36,605 bases of DNA from an uncultured Acidimicrobiaceae bacterium (GTDB lineage Bacteria; Actinomycetota; Acidimicrobiia; Acidimicrobiales; Poriferisodalaceae): NCBI GenBank assembly GCA_913020735.1, contig CAJWBN010000008.1, positions 1-36,605 on the forward strand. The letters run 5' to 3'. The translations under genes were made by a program, and so were the position numbers. Below, in pieces: positions 1-9,624 of the stretch. Every line of letters starts with the position of its first letter. Within the stretch, counting starts at the first letter, position 1. The notes below the pieces were generated by a model. That model saw only the letters and a program-made list of their open reading frames with translations, made no database searches and was not told the origin of the DNA.

Positions 1-280
1 ACCGCCACCGGCCAGCCGCCACTCGCCGCCACGGCCGCCCTTCGCAACGCTCACTACACCCCCTTCCCACCCCATGCCTCCCCGGCCTAGTGCACCGCGA
101 CAGCCCGACCACGACGCCGCGGCGGCCGCGCCGCCGCAGGACACGGCCACGACACCCCAGCTAAGACCTCCATTTGCCGTGCCACCGCCGCTGCCGCCGC
201 GCCGGCCTCCGCGCCGATCGGCTTCGCGCCGCCGCTGTTGCCACTGCCGCTACCTTATTTCTGACGCCTGCTTCAATTCC

Positions 281-1375
281 CTATCTAAAAATACCCATAA
301 CGTCCGCTGCGCGCCCGGGACTACCTTGAGAGGTGGTGCTGGCGGCTCCCGAGTAGCTGTCTAACCCAAGAGCTGTTCTAAAGTCCGCAGATTCATCAGC
401 GAGCCCGGCGTCAAGTTGAATTCCTGTGGCATCCGCTAGCCGATTGAGTCCCTCAAACGCCGAGACGGTGGCCGCTGCTTCGATAAGGCCATGTGTTCCC
501 ACCGCAAGCTCAACTTCTTTCCGCACGCTAGGTAGGTCGCTGTCGCCTCTGACAGCCGACTCAGCGTAGCGGACGAGTAAGTCACCGTTGGTCACCTGAG
601 CTCCTGCTTCTAGTCGGTCGATGTTTACCTCGGAGCTAAGCGCTTCGCTGCTCGCACGGAGCAACGATACATGAGCTGCCGTTCAGTAAAAACACTCATT
701 CAGCGCCGACACTGTCGACGCCAAAAGTTCCACCTGCGGCCGCGAGAGTCCCCGATCCCAAACAAGATCAGCGAACTGCGCACCTCTGCTGTAATGCATC
801 TGGACTACTTCACGCCAGAGGATTTCGGTATCTGGAACCAGAGATGCTGCGCGTGAAACGTTTGCCAGGGATTTATCTACGGCTTGACTGACCCAGGCAC
901 CAACATCTCCTACCCCGTCTGGCCTTACCTGACTTGGAGAACCGTCACCTGCTAGTGGTAAATCGCGCAGTGGCAGGTCCAAACAACGGTTGAAGCTATC
1001 GATCACGTACTGAACGCAGATCACAGTGGCTAGCTCGACATAGGCTTCCTCAGTGATCGCGTCAATCACCCGCAATGCCCAGTCGTTTGACAAACGTCCG
1101 GGATCCGTTGTCAATCTATGGATTAAGTCAATAGCCGGGGCAGGTAGGGCAGAGACGCAATCGTGGTCACCGGCAACCATCGCAGGTGTAAGAGCTTCAG
1201 ATCGGGCCTTACATAACTCGCATCTAAGCGCCTGTCTTGCCTCGGCTATTGCTGCTACTCGTTCTGCGCCCGACCACCATGTGCCGCATTCACCTAAACC
1301 TTGCCAAAGACGATCGTGACCCGATGCAAGAGTCTCATTGAGTTCAATAGCTGCCGCATCGCTCGTGAGGGTCAT
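281..1375 (-). CDS. AhpD/carboxymuconolactone decarboxylase-like selenoprotein (alkylhydroperoxidase-related), with in-frame TGA (683..685) read as selenocysteine; 364 aa
   Basis: Track ORFs 683..1375 and 281..664 are in the same frame (1375-664=711=237x3). Read-through of TGA gives ...STVSALNECFY-U-TAAHVSLLRASSEAL..., restoring the AhpD CxxCxxxH motif as CxxUxxxH. A SECIS-like hairpin follows the TGA. Confidence 0.85.
645..685 (-). promoter_or_regulatory. Bacterial SECIS-like element of the AhpD-like selenoprotein (TGA 683..685, stem-loop 645..667)
   Basis: mRNA sense after TGA: ACGGCAGCTCATGTA-TCGTTGCTC-CGTGC-GAGCAGCGA. This is a 9-bp stem (one G-U) with apical loop CGUGC starting 25 nt after UGA and G at loop position 2. 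Confidence 0.75.
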
Positions 1376-1440
1376 GAAGGGAAACTAGTCGCGCGTTAGT
1401 CATAGCTGTCAAGCCCTTTCGAAAAATCCAGCTACGTGTT

Positions 1441-3651
1441 TCATAATTGAAAGTAGCTAACTTCAACATCTTTAATTAGCTCGTCGCTAAACGCCATCGG
1501 CAGGAGCTCGCATTTCAGCCAAGCCTGCCGCTGGTCTAGATCATGCTCAGAACCTCGAACACCTGAAACACCATGGGGAACCACCCAGCCTGATTTGTCC
1601 CAATTGCTGAGGTCGAAAGCGTAACGAGCTACCGAAGCCGCATGTGCCCTCTCTCCCCGTTCTGGTATCACGGTTCCACATCGGACCGTGTCGCTATCTC
1701 CGGGACAGCCATCCACTGGGGGGTGTAGATGTTGCGCCTCTTGAATCACCGAAGCCATCAAATGAGGGGAAATCATTCGATGAAGGCGCCCCCATGTCCA
1801 TGAATCTCTATTATCGCCAAACCTGAGCTGCAGTTCTGTCAAAGTTTCGTCGACGCACGCTGAGAGCGCATGGTCTAAGTCTTCGTCTAGTTCCAGGCCC
1901 GGAATGAGTCCTTGTTTGTTGTCCGTCAGCAAGACAACAGCGGCATCTGCCAGCATTCGACTAGCGGCCTCCGCAGATGGCCAGCCCGGAGCTCCAAAGT
2001 TGGGGGTAGATACACCAAGCCGTTCTCCGACACTTTCACACCAGCGGCGTCGGATGATCGCATACATAGAGGCTTCAACAGAACTTTCCGAAAGTTCATA
2101 GTTCCAATTCGCCAGTGAATCGATCAGCCAGTCGCCCCAAGGGTGAGTGAATTTAGATGCATGATTTATGACGGACTCTATGATTTCGGGTGCTCGCAGC
2201 GAGACAACATCGCTGTGAATTCTCTCCATATCCGACATCGACGCCGCTGTGAGGGGTGCTAAGAGTTCCGAGATCCGGTCGTACCTGGCGGGTCCTGCGA
2301 AATCGAGAGAGATATAGGGACCACTATTTGAAGTTCGGTTATTGGCCGTTACTAGGTATCCCTCAGGCGGGTCAGTTATTCCGGGCAGTTCGTCAAAGGT
2401 CACCGGCTCCAGTTCCGTCCAAGGAGTAGCTGCCTCGCCGGGCACTGGGATCCATCGATTTGCGGCGGCTCGTTCAATAACTCGCCCTCTAATCTTGAAT
2501 GAAATATGCCCCTGAGTATCTGCGCTAAGCATGTTGTTTACGGGTATGACCCACGGTTCAACGGCATCTTCAAGTTCATTACAGTTCGAGGCCTTCAGCA
2601 TTGGGATTAAGGAGTCGAAGGTGGTGTCTCTGCCTACGAGCCCGGTCCAGGCTAGGGATAGGGCAATCTTGTCCGTAGGGTCTCCGATGACGACCGGGCC
2701 GCGTTCTGTTGAACCGCAATAGACCTCAAACTCACCCTCACCGCGCACCTTCAGCGTTTCAATTTCCCATTCGACTTGATCCAGATCTTTACCTTCTACA
2801 AACAGATCTGTGTCGTCGGCCATTCCGTGGGTGATACACCAAGCCGTCTCTTCGTTGTGTCCGAAATGAGGGAATCCAGGTACTCCTGGAAACGCAAGCC
2901 CTATTGCATTGAACTCAGGACATCTCATATGGAACTGGTGGTACACATTGGGGAACTCGATACCGCGGTGGGGGTCACCCGCCAAGAGCGGCATACCTGA
3001 GGCAGTTCGCGATCCGTGAACAGCCCAAGAATTAGAGCCTCCATCCACATCTACTAATGCTTCAAGTAGTTCTGAATTCGCCTCAAGAACTTCAGGTAGT
3101 CCTCCTAGGAGATCTAGGGTCGGCTTATCGAACGAAGCGATGACTGAATCATCGTTGATATTGCCTTGCATTGCTTCGACTAACTCAGGTCCACAAGTAG
3201 CCAAGAGATGCCCACGCCAAAGTTTGCGGTGAAGTGTTCCCATAAAGACGTGTCGGATTTTGTAGACAGCCAAGCAATGCCACGGCTCCCAAGTCTCCGG
3301 ACGTAAATCGTGGTAGTCGTACTCTCCAGGAAGCTGGTCATTATTCGCCTCTAGCCACCGATTGACCCCATTGGCGTAAGCCTCCGTCATTTCTTTCGTC
3401 TCAGGCGCCAAAAAAGACCAGTCAGTTATGCATTTCTCTGACAATCGCATACGTCTAAAAAACGCGTCTTCTTTGGCTCCTTTCGCACCAACTATTTCCG
3501 CCCAACGCCCTTGAGCTTTGATGCGGTCGGCGTCCATCTGCCAGATCCGGTCGTGAGCTGCTACCCAGCCTTGAGCTTCGAAGGCAGCTTGGCGATCCGG
3601 TGCTTTCACATGAGATATGCCCCAACTATCCCTACTTATCTCTATCGTCAC
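1441..3651 (-). CDS. Penicillin acylase family Ntn-hydrolase
   Basis: 736 aa ORF. N-terminal RDSWGISHVKAPDRQAAFEAQGWVAAHDRIWQMD and predicted nucleophile GG-SNSWAV (Ser206), typical of penicillin amidase/acylase. Confidence 0.9.
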   Translation of the reverse strand: MTIEISRDSWGISHVKAPDRQAAFEAQGWVAAHDRIWQMDADRIKAQGRWAEIVGAKGAKEDAFFRRMRLSEKCITDWSFLAPETKEMTEAYANGVNRWLEANNDQLPGEYDYHDLRPETWEPWHCLAVYKIRHVFMGTLHRKLWRGHLLATCGPELVEAMQGNINDDSVIASFDKPTLDLLGGLPEVLEANSELLEALVDVDGGSNSWAVHGSRTASGMPLLAGDPHRGIEFPNVYHQFHMRCPEFNAIGLAFPGVPGFPHFGHNEETAWCITHGMADDTDLFVEGKDLDQVEWEIETLKVRGEGEFEVYCGSTERGPVVIGDPTDKIALSLAWTGLVGRDTTFDSLIPMLKASNCNELEDAVEPWVIPVNNMLSADTQGHISFKIRGRVIERAAANRWIPVPGEAATPWTELEPVTFDELPGITDPPEGYLVTANNRTSNSGPYISLDFAGPARYDRISELLAPLTAASMSDMERIHSDVVSLRAPEIIESVINHASKFTHPWGDWLIDSLANWNYELSESSVEASMYAIIRRRWCESVGERLGVSTPNFGAPGWPSAEAASRMLADAAVVLLTDNKQGLIPGLELDEDLDHALSACVDETLTELQLRFGDNRDSWTWGRLHRMISPHLMASVIQEAQHLHPPVDGCPGDSDTVRCGTVIPERGERAHAASVARYAFDLSNWDKSGWVVPHGVSGVRGSEHDLDQRQAWLKCELLPMAFSDELIKDVEVSYFQL

Positions 3652-4592
3652 TCAAAAGCCTCGCTGAGCGCAGCAGCGCATTCGCGAATCAAATCCTTAG
3701 CACCTTCACAAACATTGAAGAGTTGAAACAACACGTGTGGCTGGCCCTCGAAGAGCGAATGCTGAACCATGACATCAGCTTCAGCGAGCTGCGCCGCGTA
3801 GGCGTTACCTTCGTCACGTAATGGGTCAGCGGAACAGGTAGCGACATATGCGGGTGCGAGGTTGCTATGTGATGGTGCCTTTGCCGGAGAGAAACGCCAG
3901 TCGTTCCGAACTTCTTCGCTCGAAGCGGTCCCTAAGTAGTGACCCCAAAACCATTCGATCACTTCTACCGTCAACAATGGGCCTTCCGCATTCTCTGTGA
4001 AGGACTCGTAATGCTTGGAGGCATCTGTTGCTGGATAAACCAACATTTGAAGCCTGAGGTCTATCCCTGCATCTCTCGCCATGAGCGCCATAACCGCAGA
4101 CAGATTGCCTCCCGCTGAGTCTCCCCCAACGGCAAGCCGGTCGGTATCGATCTGCAATGTCGAACCTTCGGCTGCGATCCACTTCAGTGCAGCCCACGCA
4201 TCGTCGACAGCGGCGGGGAAAGGCGCTTCTGGCGCAAGGCGGTAATCAACCGCTACCACGATGCAGTTAGCTTCGGCGCAGAGCAATCGGCACTCTTTAT
4301 CGTGGGTTTCAAGGTCTCCGATGACGAACCCGCCACCGTGATAAAAAATCAACGCTGGATGTGGTCCTTGGCCCACCGGACGATAGATCCTTATGGGGAT
4401 TGCGCCACTGGGTCCTGGGATTTCCGAGTCACTTACGCCGCCAGGCAGATCAGGGCCGCTGCCTAGAATATGCGCCATTGCTTGATAGCGATCTCTAGCA
4501 AACTCAGGTGTCTGGTCTGAGACAGCGGGGCCCTCGACTCGAGCGAGTTCGACCATTTCTACGAACGCTTTGGTGTCGGGTTGAAGTGTCAT
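3648..4592 (-). CDS. Alpha/beta hydrolase (HSL/acetyl-esterase type)
   Basis: HGGGFVIGD oxyanion motif and GDSAGGN nucleophile elbow; 4-nt ATGA overlap with the penicillin acylase gene. Confidence 0.92.
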   Translation of the reverse strand: MTLQPDTKAFVEMVELARVEGPAVSDQTPEFARDRYQAMAHILGSGPDLPGGVSDSEIPGPSGAIPIRIYRPVGQGPHPALIFYHGGGFVIGDLETHDKECRLLCAEANCIVVAVDYRLAPEAPFPAAVDDAWAALKWIAAEGSTLQIDTDRLAVGGDSAGGNLSAVMALMARDAGIDLRLQMLVYPATDASKHYESFTENAEGPLLTVEVIEWFWGHYLGTASSEEVRNDWRFSPAKAPSHSNLAPAYVATCSADPLRDEGNAYAAQLAEADVMVQHSLFEGQPHVLFQLFNVCEGAKDLIRECAAALSEAFE

Positions 4593-4629
4593 GGTCGAAA
4601 CTGTATTGGCCGTCGTTGCTTATGGTGGC

Positions 4630-5502
4630 TCAGTTCGACAAGATTCCTCTCAAAGCACCTTCAAGTTCCGGATCGTCGAACTCAAAATCGCTCTCTACGA
4701 GCGCGCCGGGGTCAAGGCGGAAAGATTCAAGCAGAAGGTTCTTACCCATTTCTCCCAAAACCAGCCTGATCGCAAAACCTGGGGTGGGTACGAAAGAAGG
4801 GCGCCTCAGCACATTCCCTAACTTCTTCGCGAATGTTCGCTGAAGTTCAGGATTGGGCGTTGCAATGTTCACAGGTCCCGAAATGTCGTGGTCAAGCAAA
4901 TGAAGCAGTGCCCGCACAGTGTCATTGATCGAAATCCAACTCCACCATTGACGTCCATTGCCGAGTGGTCCCCCTATGCAGAGTTTGGTCACTAAAGCCA
5001 GTCGCCCTAATGCACCAGGCCCGTCAGCGAGCACTATTGAAAACCGGGGAACAACTGTCCGAATACCCAGATCGGCCACGGGTTGTGCGGCAGCTTCCCA
5101 TTGCTGACACACGTCAGATAGAAACCCTTTGCCGGCAGCAGCGCTTTCATTAAGAATTACGTCACCCATATCCCCGTAGAATCCCGAAGCTGAAGCTTGA
5201 ACCAAAACCTTTGGCGGATTATCAGCGCTGGTAATTGCCGCGGCAAGCAAAGAAGTCGCCTCAACTCGGCTAGCTAAGATCCGGTCCTTTTTAGATTTGG
5301 TCCACCGTCCGGCAATTGATTCACCAGCAAGGTTTACAACCGCATCGACTTCATCAAGCAAGGAGGGCGTAACGTCCTCCCACGAAACTTGATCATCTGT
5401 GGGTGTCCGAGAAACACCTATTACGTTGTCTCCCCGACTTCGTAATGCGGTCGCCAACTCAGATCCGATAAGGCCCGTGACACCAGTGATTAGAACATTC
5501 AT
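4630..5502 (-). CDS. TIGR01777-like NAD-dependent epimerase
   Basis: MNVLITGVTGLIGSELATALRSRG Rossmann motif, VNLAGESIAGRWT, SASGFYGD, WWSWISINDTVRALLHLL. Confidence 0.9.
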   Translation of the reverse strand: MNVLITGVTGLIGSELATALRSRGDNVIGVSRTPTDDQVSWEDVTPSLLDEVDAVVNLAGESIAGRWTKSKKDRILASRVEATSLLAAAITSADNPPKVLVQASASGFYGDMGDVILNESAAAGKGFLSDVCQQWEAAAQPVADLGIRTVVPRFSIVLADGPGALGRLALVTKLCIGGPLGNGRQWWSWISINDTVRALLHLLDHDISGPVNIATPNPELQRTFAKKLGNVLRRPSFVPTPGFAIRLVLGEMGKNLLLESFRLDPGALVESDFEFDDPELEGALRGILSN

Positions 5503-5549
5503 TTAGACAGCATTTTTCTTTAGTTGGGAACGGATGGGTGATCGCTCTA

Positions 5550-6332
5550 TTACTTACCAGTGAAGTTGCCTGGACGTCGTTCGCCTACTGAAGCAATTCC
5601 TTCTTTGGCGTCGTCCGTCACAGAGAGTTCCGCCTGGATGCGAGCCTCTCGTTGCGTTATTTCTCTTACCTCGTCGCCAAGGCCCTGCCGAAGTGTCGAC
5701 TTGATGGCTCGCAACGCTAACGGAGCGTTATTGGCGATCTCTTGAGCAACTTCAAAGGCCCTATTGCGGACTTCTTCGTTCGGCACGCACTCATCAGCAA
5801 GGCCGATTTCTACGGCTTCTTCTCCCTTGTATCGCTTAGCGCTATATAGAACTTGAGCCGCCTTTGACGGACCGAGCAAGCGCGGGAGTGTGACGCTCAT
5901 CCCGAAACCCTGGTGGATACCGAGTGACGCAAAGTTCGCAGAGAACCTAGCGTCTGGGCACGTGATCCTTATGTCTGGCACCATTGCCAGTCCGAGTCCG
6001 CCACCAACAGCAGGACCATGGATGGCGCCAACAATTGGGATCGTGACGTCAAACAGCCGGCCAGACCCTTGGTATAGGGCAAGCGTTGCGTCACCTCCAA
6101 CGACTTCGTCGTCTCCGCCTCCCACTCCATCTCCTGCAAAATCCGCTCCGGCGCAAAATGATCGCCCATCTGCTGCTAGAACCGCGCAGCGGATCGACAT
6201 GTCATTTTGCATTGCATCGAGTGCGTCAGCGATGTCGTGTATTTGTTTGAAATTCAGGAAATTATGAGGCGGGCGATCCATGATCACTGCTCCTACATTG
6301 CCGTGAATTTCGACTCGAAGGCCGTCAGCCAT
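5550..6332 (-). CDS. Enoyl-CoA hydratase/isomerase family protein
   Basis: Crotonase motifs (DRPPHNFLNFKQ, GRSFCAGADF, GPAVGGGLGLAMVPDIRI). Preferred start MADGLRVE at 6332 with upstream GAGGAG rather than 6410. Confidence 0.92.
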   Translation of the reverse strand: MADGLRVEIHGNVGAVIMDRPPHNFLNFKQIHDIADALDAMQNDMSIRCAVLAADGRSFCAGADFAGDGVGGGDDEVVGGDATLALYQGSGRLFDVTIPIVGAIHGPAVGGGLGLAMVPDIRITCPDARFSANFASLGIHQGFGMSVTLPRLLGPSKAAQVLYSAKRYKGEEAVEIGLADECVPNEEVRNRAFEVAQEIANNAPLALRAIKSTLRQGLGDEVREITQREARIQAELSVTDDAKEGIASVGERRPGNFTGK

Positions 6333-6497
6333 TGGGTTCTCCTCGGATGAATTCGGAGTGCTCTTTCGAGCGCTCAAGGCCACCCTAATCCAACGTCGAG
6401 TTAAAGCCACGAGCGAGCGAACCCTCGAGGAAATGGCTATTCATCCTGAACATCTGCCACATACAGCTAAGTTGGCGGCAGCACGTTAGGGGATGTG

Positions 6498-7295
6498 ATG
6501 GATGAGAACGACGAGCAACAGGTTCATTTACGGACCGCCCACCTAGATTGGGATGACTTACTGGGCAGGCTTCAAGCACTTTTACGCATCAGGACCACGC
6601 CGATCGGCATGAAAATGTTTACGACGGTGGAAGAGATGGAATCAGTGCCTCGTATTCGGAGGCCAAATGCCATCCATACGACTGACCAAGTGGTGGGTAT
6701 GGCTAGCCGACTGAATTGGACAGTTGGCATAACTCGCGACGACTTGGTTGGTGATCAATGCGGCGCAGTGATCGGCCTTCACCCCCAAGACGACGAATGG
6801 TTATCAGGCCACCGCATGAAAGGCGTCTGGTTCGAGACCCTCGAAGACAGCTCAGCCCATCAGGAAGCCATGGACTGTGTCCCCTTTGGGTCTTTCTCTG
6901 CAATGGCAGTTTCCCCGCTGTCTGCTAAGCGTCTCGATCCTCCTGACATTTGCATGATTTACGCCACTCCAGCCCAGATGATTATTTTGATCAACGGACT
7001 CCAGTGGCGTGGCTACAAGAAACTCGAGTGGGGCTGCGTCGGAGAGTCTGCCTGTGCTGATAGTTGGGGTCGCGCCCTAAAAACTGGAGAGCCCAGCCTG
7101 TCAATTCCTTGTTTTGCTGAACGGCGGTATGGCGGAGTCATGGAGGACGAACTCTTGATGGCCTTAACCCCCGAAGATCTCCTGGTTGCCGTTGAAGGAA
7201 TGGAATATTTAGCTCGGAATGGCCTCCGTTACCCAATACCGAATTACGGTATCCAAAGTGATGCTCGAGCTGGCCTCGGCGCTAGCTACGACTGA
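6498..7295 (+). CDS. DUF169 family protein
   Basis: DUF169-like pattern: LRIRTTPIGMKMF, WGCVGESACADSWGRAL, SIPCFAERRYGGVMEDELLMALTPEDL. Confidence 0.75.
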   Translation: MDENDEQQVHLRTAHLDWDDLLGRLQALLRIRTTPIGMKMFTTVEEMESVPRIRRPNAIHTTDQVVGMASRLNWTVGITRDDLVGDQCGAVIGLHPQDDEWLSGHRMKGVWFETLEDSSAHQEAMDCVPFGSFSAMAVSPLSAKRLDPPDICMIYATPAQMIILINGLQWRGYKKLEWGCVGESACADSWGRALKTGEPSLSIPCFAERRYGGVMEDELLMALTPEDLLVAVEGMEYLARNGLRYPIPNYGIQSDARAGLGASYD

Positions 7296-7322
7296 GCAAT
7301 ACGACGACCTTAGGGAGGGCCA

Positions 7323-7727
7323 ATGGCCAACACGTTCACCAAGTCTGGTTTTGACCTAGGAATGGTTACTTCTAATGGTGACCAGATGCTTGCTTTCTAT
7401 CGAGACGTAATAGGAATGGAGTTCGAGGCAACCATCAACATGGAGGCTCTGGGTGTCGCTGCGATGCATCGCTTATGGGCCAACGAAAGTCTGTTAAAGA
7501 TCGTCGTTCCGACCAAAGAGGTTGATCCTGGAATCGGTGGCGGAATGATGGGCGCAACCGGCATGCGTTATTTCACACTTTCGGTAAGTGATGTGCAGGC
7601 GGCACTGGATTCTTGCAAGGAGGTCGGCGCTCCAATTATCTGGGATCGTCGAGAAGCCCGCCCAGGCGTCGTAGTCGGAATGGTTGAGGACCCCGACGGT
7701 AATTGGGTCGAATTTATAGAAAAGTAG
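7323..7727 (+). CDS. VOC/glyoxalase family protein
   Basis: DLGMVTSNGDQMLAFYRDVIGMEFE ... MVEDPDGNWVEFIEK. Confidence 0.88.
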   Translation: MANTFTKSGFDLGMVTSNGDQMLAFYRDVIGMEFEATINMEALGVAAMHRLWANESLLKIVVPTKEVDPGIGGGMMGATGMRYFTLSVSDVQAALDSCKEVGAPIIWDRREARPGVVVGMVEDPDGNWVEFIEK

Positions 7728-7744
7728 AGCCTGGCTGGCCTTAA

Positions 7745-8338
7745 CTAAGTTGCGTTGACTTCTTTTACAACTATCTGGGCGGCAGCGGCTGGGTCAAAAG
7801 GATGTTCAAACTTCAGGTCTGCATACTTTGAACTTGGCAGAACCAGTGACTGATGCATTGGTTCCACTGAGGTCATGAACTGCTCTTCCACGCTGTGAGG
7901 GTCTCTGCCGCGTTCTTCGACATCTCTAACCAGACGGCGAGCCAGCCTCACCTCTCTAGGGGCGTCGACAAATACCTTGAGATCTAACCTTTCACGACAT
8001 TCCTCCACTGCCATCAACAAAATACCGTCGACAATCACGAGGGGCGCAGGGTCCAGTTGATAGTTGCCACCGGGTCGCGTGTGGGTAGCCATGTCATATT
8101 TGGGGACTTTGACAGAGTTCCCCGCAGCAAGATCGTCCATGTGAGCGATGAATAGTTCAACATCTAATGCATCAGGGTGATCGTAATTAACCGCTGCTCG
8201 CTCTGAAGGAGCCATGTGTGAAAGGTCTCTGTAGTAGTCGTCGAAGGCAAGCAACGTGGCTGGGCCACTTATCTGCAGAACGGCCTTCGCCAGTGTTGTT
8301 TTACCTGAGCAAGATCCGCCACTAAATCCGATCAGCAC
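7745..8338 (-). CDS. Uridine kinase-like P-loop kinase
   Basis: GFSGGSCSGKTTLAKAV Walker A, FDDYY, NYDHPDALD, VIVDGILL. GTG start immediately follows the upstream ACAD stop. Confidence 0.85.
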   Translation of the reverse strand: MLIGFSGGSCSGKTTLAKAVLQISGPATLLAFDDYYRDLSHMAPSERAAVNYDHPDALDVELFIAHMDDLAAGNSVKVPKYDMATHTRPGGNYQLDPAPLVIVDGILLMAVEECRERLDLKVFVDAPREVRLARRLVRDVEERGRDPHSVEEQFMTSVEPMHQSLVLPSSKYADLKFEHPFDPAAAAQIVVKEVNAT

Positions 8339-8339
8339 T

Positions 8340-9590
8340 TCAACGCAGGGTTTCGTTCCAAGGGCCTTCGTCCGCTCGCGGCTCTTTTGGTAAACCTAAA
8401 ACGCGTTCTCCGATGATGTTGCGTTGGACTTGACTGGTCCCTGCGTAAATAGTTCCTGACCGTGCCGCCAAAAAACTATTTATCCAAGCGGAAGTGGTAT
8501 TGGGAGTTCCTGCATCGGCAGCTCCTAGCCCAGCCGCATACGCGGTGTCACCCTCCATGATCATGGCATCTGCGCCGAGGATGTCCAGGGAAAGTTCAGT
8601 CACTGTTCTGTGGTATTCGCTCCAATTCAGTTTGCCGATGGAGCTCTTCGGGCCCGGTGCTTCTCCGTTCAAAAATGAAGTCAAAACTTGTTGCCCTAAC
8701 CAACGCATTATTTCAACTTTGCTATGGCACCATGCCAGGCGTTGCCTAATGCTTTGATCTTCGGTCCGACCCTTAGCTTGCGCCATCTCAACTAGACGGT
8801 CCAACTCGGAGCGATAACGAAAATAAGTAGTTGTAGCCCCAAAGCCCCGCTCATACCCAAGAAGCGTCATAGCAACCGCCCAACCACCGTTGACTTGCCC
8901 GATGACATTTTCTTTTGGAACTCGAGCATCAGAAAAGAACACTTCGTTGAAGTGGCTGTGCCCAGCGATATTCACAATGGGTCGGACTTCAATCCCGGCC
9001 TGGTCCATTGGGCAAAGAAAAAAAGTGATGCCCTGGTGTTTAGCGTCTTCGGGAGCGGTGCGGCCCAGCACAAAGATCCAGTTTGCTAAATGCCCACTAG
9101 AGGTCCAAATCTTCTGTCCGTTGAGGACCCATTCGTCGCCATCCAACTCAGCCTTGCAACCTAGATTTGCCAAGTCAGATCCAGCGCCGGGTTCGGAGTA
9201 TCCCTGACACCAAAGATCGTCGCCATCGAGGATACGCGGCAAGTAATGCTTCTTCTGTTCCTCGGTACCCCATTCGATCAATGTGTTTCCGACCATGCCA
9301 ATTCCGAATCCATCATTGGAACCACCCGTCGGTAGGCCCGCCTTAGTGAATTCTTCAGCGATAATGACGTTTTCATTCGCAGACAAACCAGGGCCTCCGT
9401 AATCTTTGGGCCACATAGTTGCTAACAATTCGTTATCACTCAGAATCCGACGCCACTCACCCACGAATTCTGCTTTAGCATCGCCAGTCAAAGACCCGAT
9501 GCCCTGCCAATTAGCAGGAAGGTTTTCGCTTATAAACTTTTGGATCTTGTCGCGATAGGACTCTGCTTCTTCGGAATACGTCGGCTGCAT
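8340..9590 (-). CDS. Acyl-CoA dehydrogenase
   Basis: QGYSEPGAGSDLANL, GQKIWTSSGHLANW, AGTSQVQRNIIGERVLGLPK. Confidence 0.95.
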   Translation of the reverse strand: MQPTYSEEAESYRDKIQKFISENLPANWQGIGSLTGDAKAEFVGEWRRILSDNELLATMWPKDYGGPGLSANENVIIAEEFTKAGLPTGGSNDGFGIGMVGNTLIEWGTEEQKKHYLPRILDGDDLWCQGYSEPGAGSDLANLGCKAELDGDEWVLNGQKIWTSSGHLANWIFVLGRTAPEDAKHQGITFFLCPMDQAGIEVRPIVNIAGHSHFNEVFFSDARVPKENVIGQVNGGWAVAMTLLGYERGFGATTTYFRYRSELDRLVEMAQAKGRTEDQSIRQRLAWCHSKVEIMRWLGQQVLTSFLNGEAPGPKSSIGKLNWSEYHRTVTELSLDILGADAMIMEGDTAYAAGLGAADAGTPNTTSAWINSFLAARSGTIYAGTSQVQRNIIGERVLGLPKEPRADEGPWNETLR

Positions 9591-9624
9591 ACCCAGGACA
9601 GTACAGCCATCAACGACCAGATGA

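Noticed and set aside
74-364. ORF 74..364 (+), Pro/Arg-rich
   Set aside because: Low-complexity GC-rich translation at the contig end with no domain.
683-685. In-frame TGA as a sequencing error, pseudogene, or UGA=Trp code
   Set aside because: A second gene in the window shows the same pattern at a CxxC redox Cys, both with hairpins at identical spacing. TGA also acts as a normal stop elsewhere (e.g. 7295, 11515) and Trp is encoded by TGG, so selenocysteine is the better explanation. Reads are still needed.
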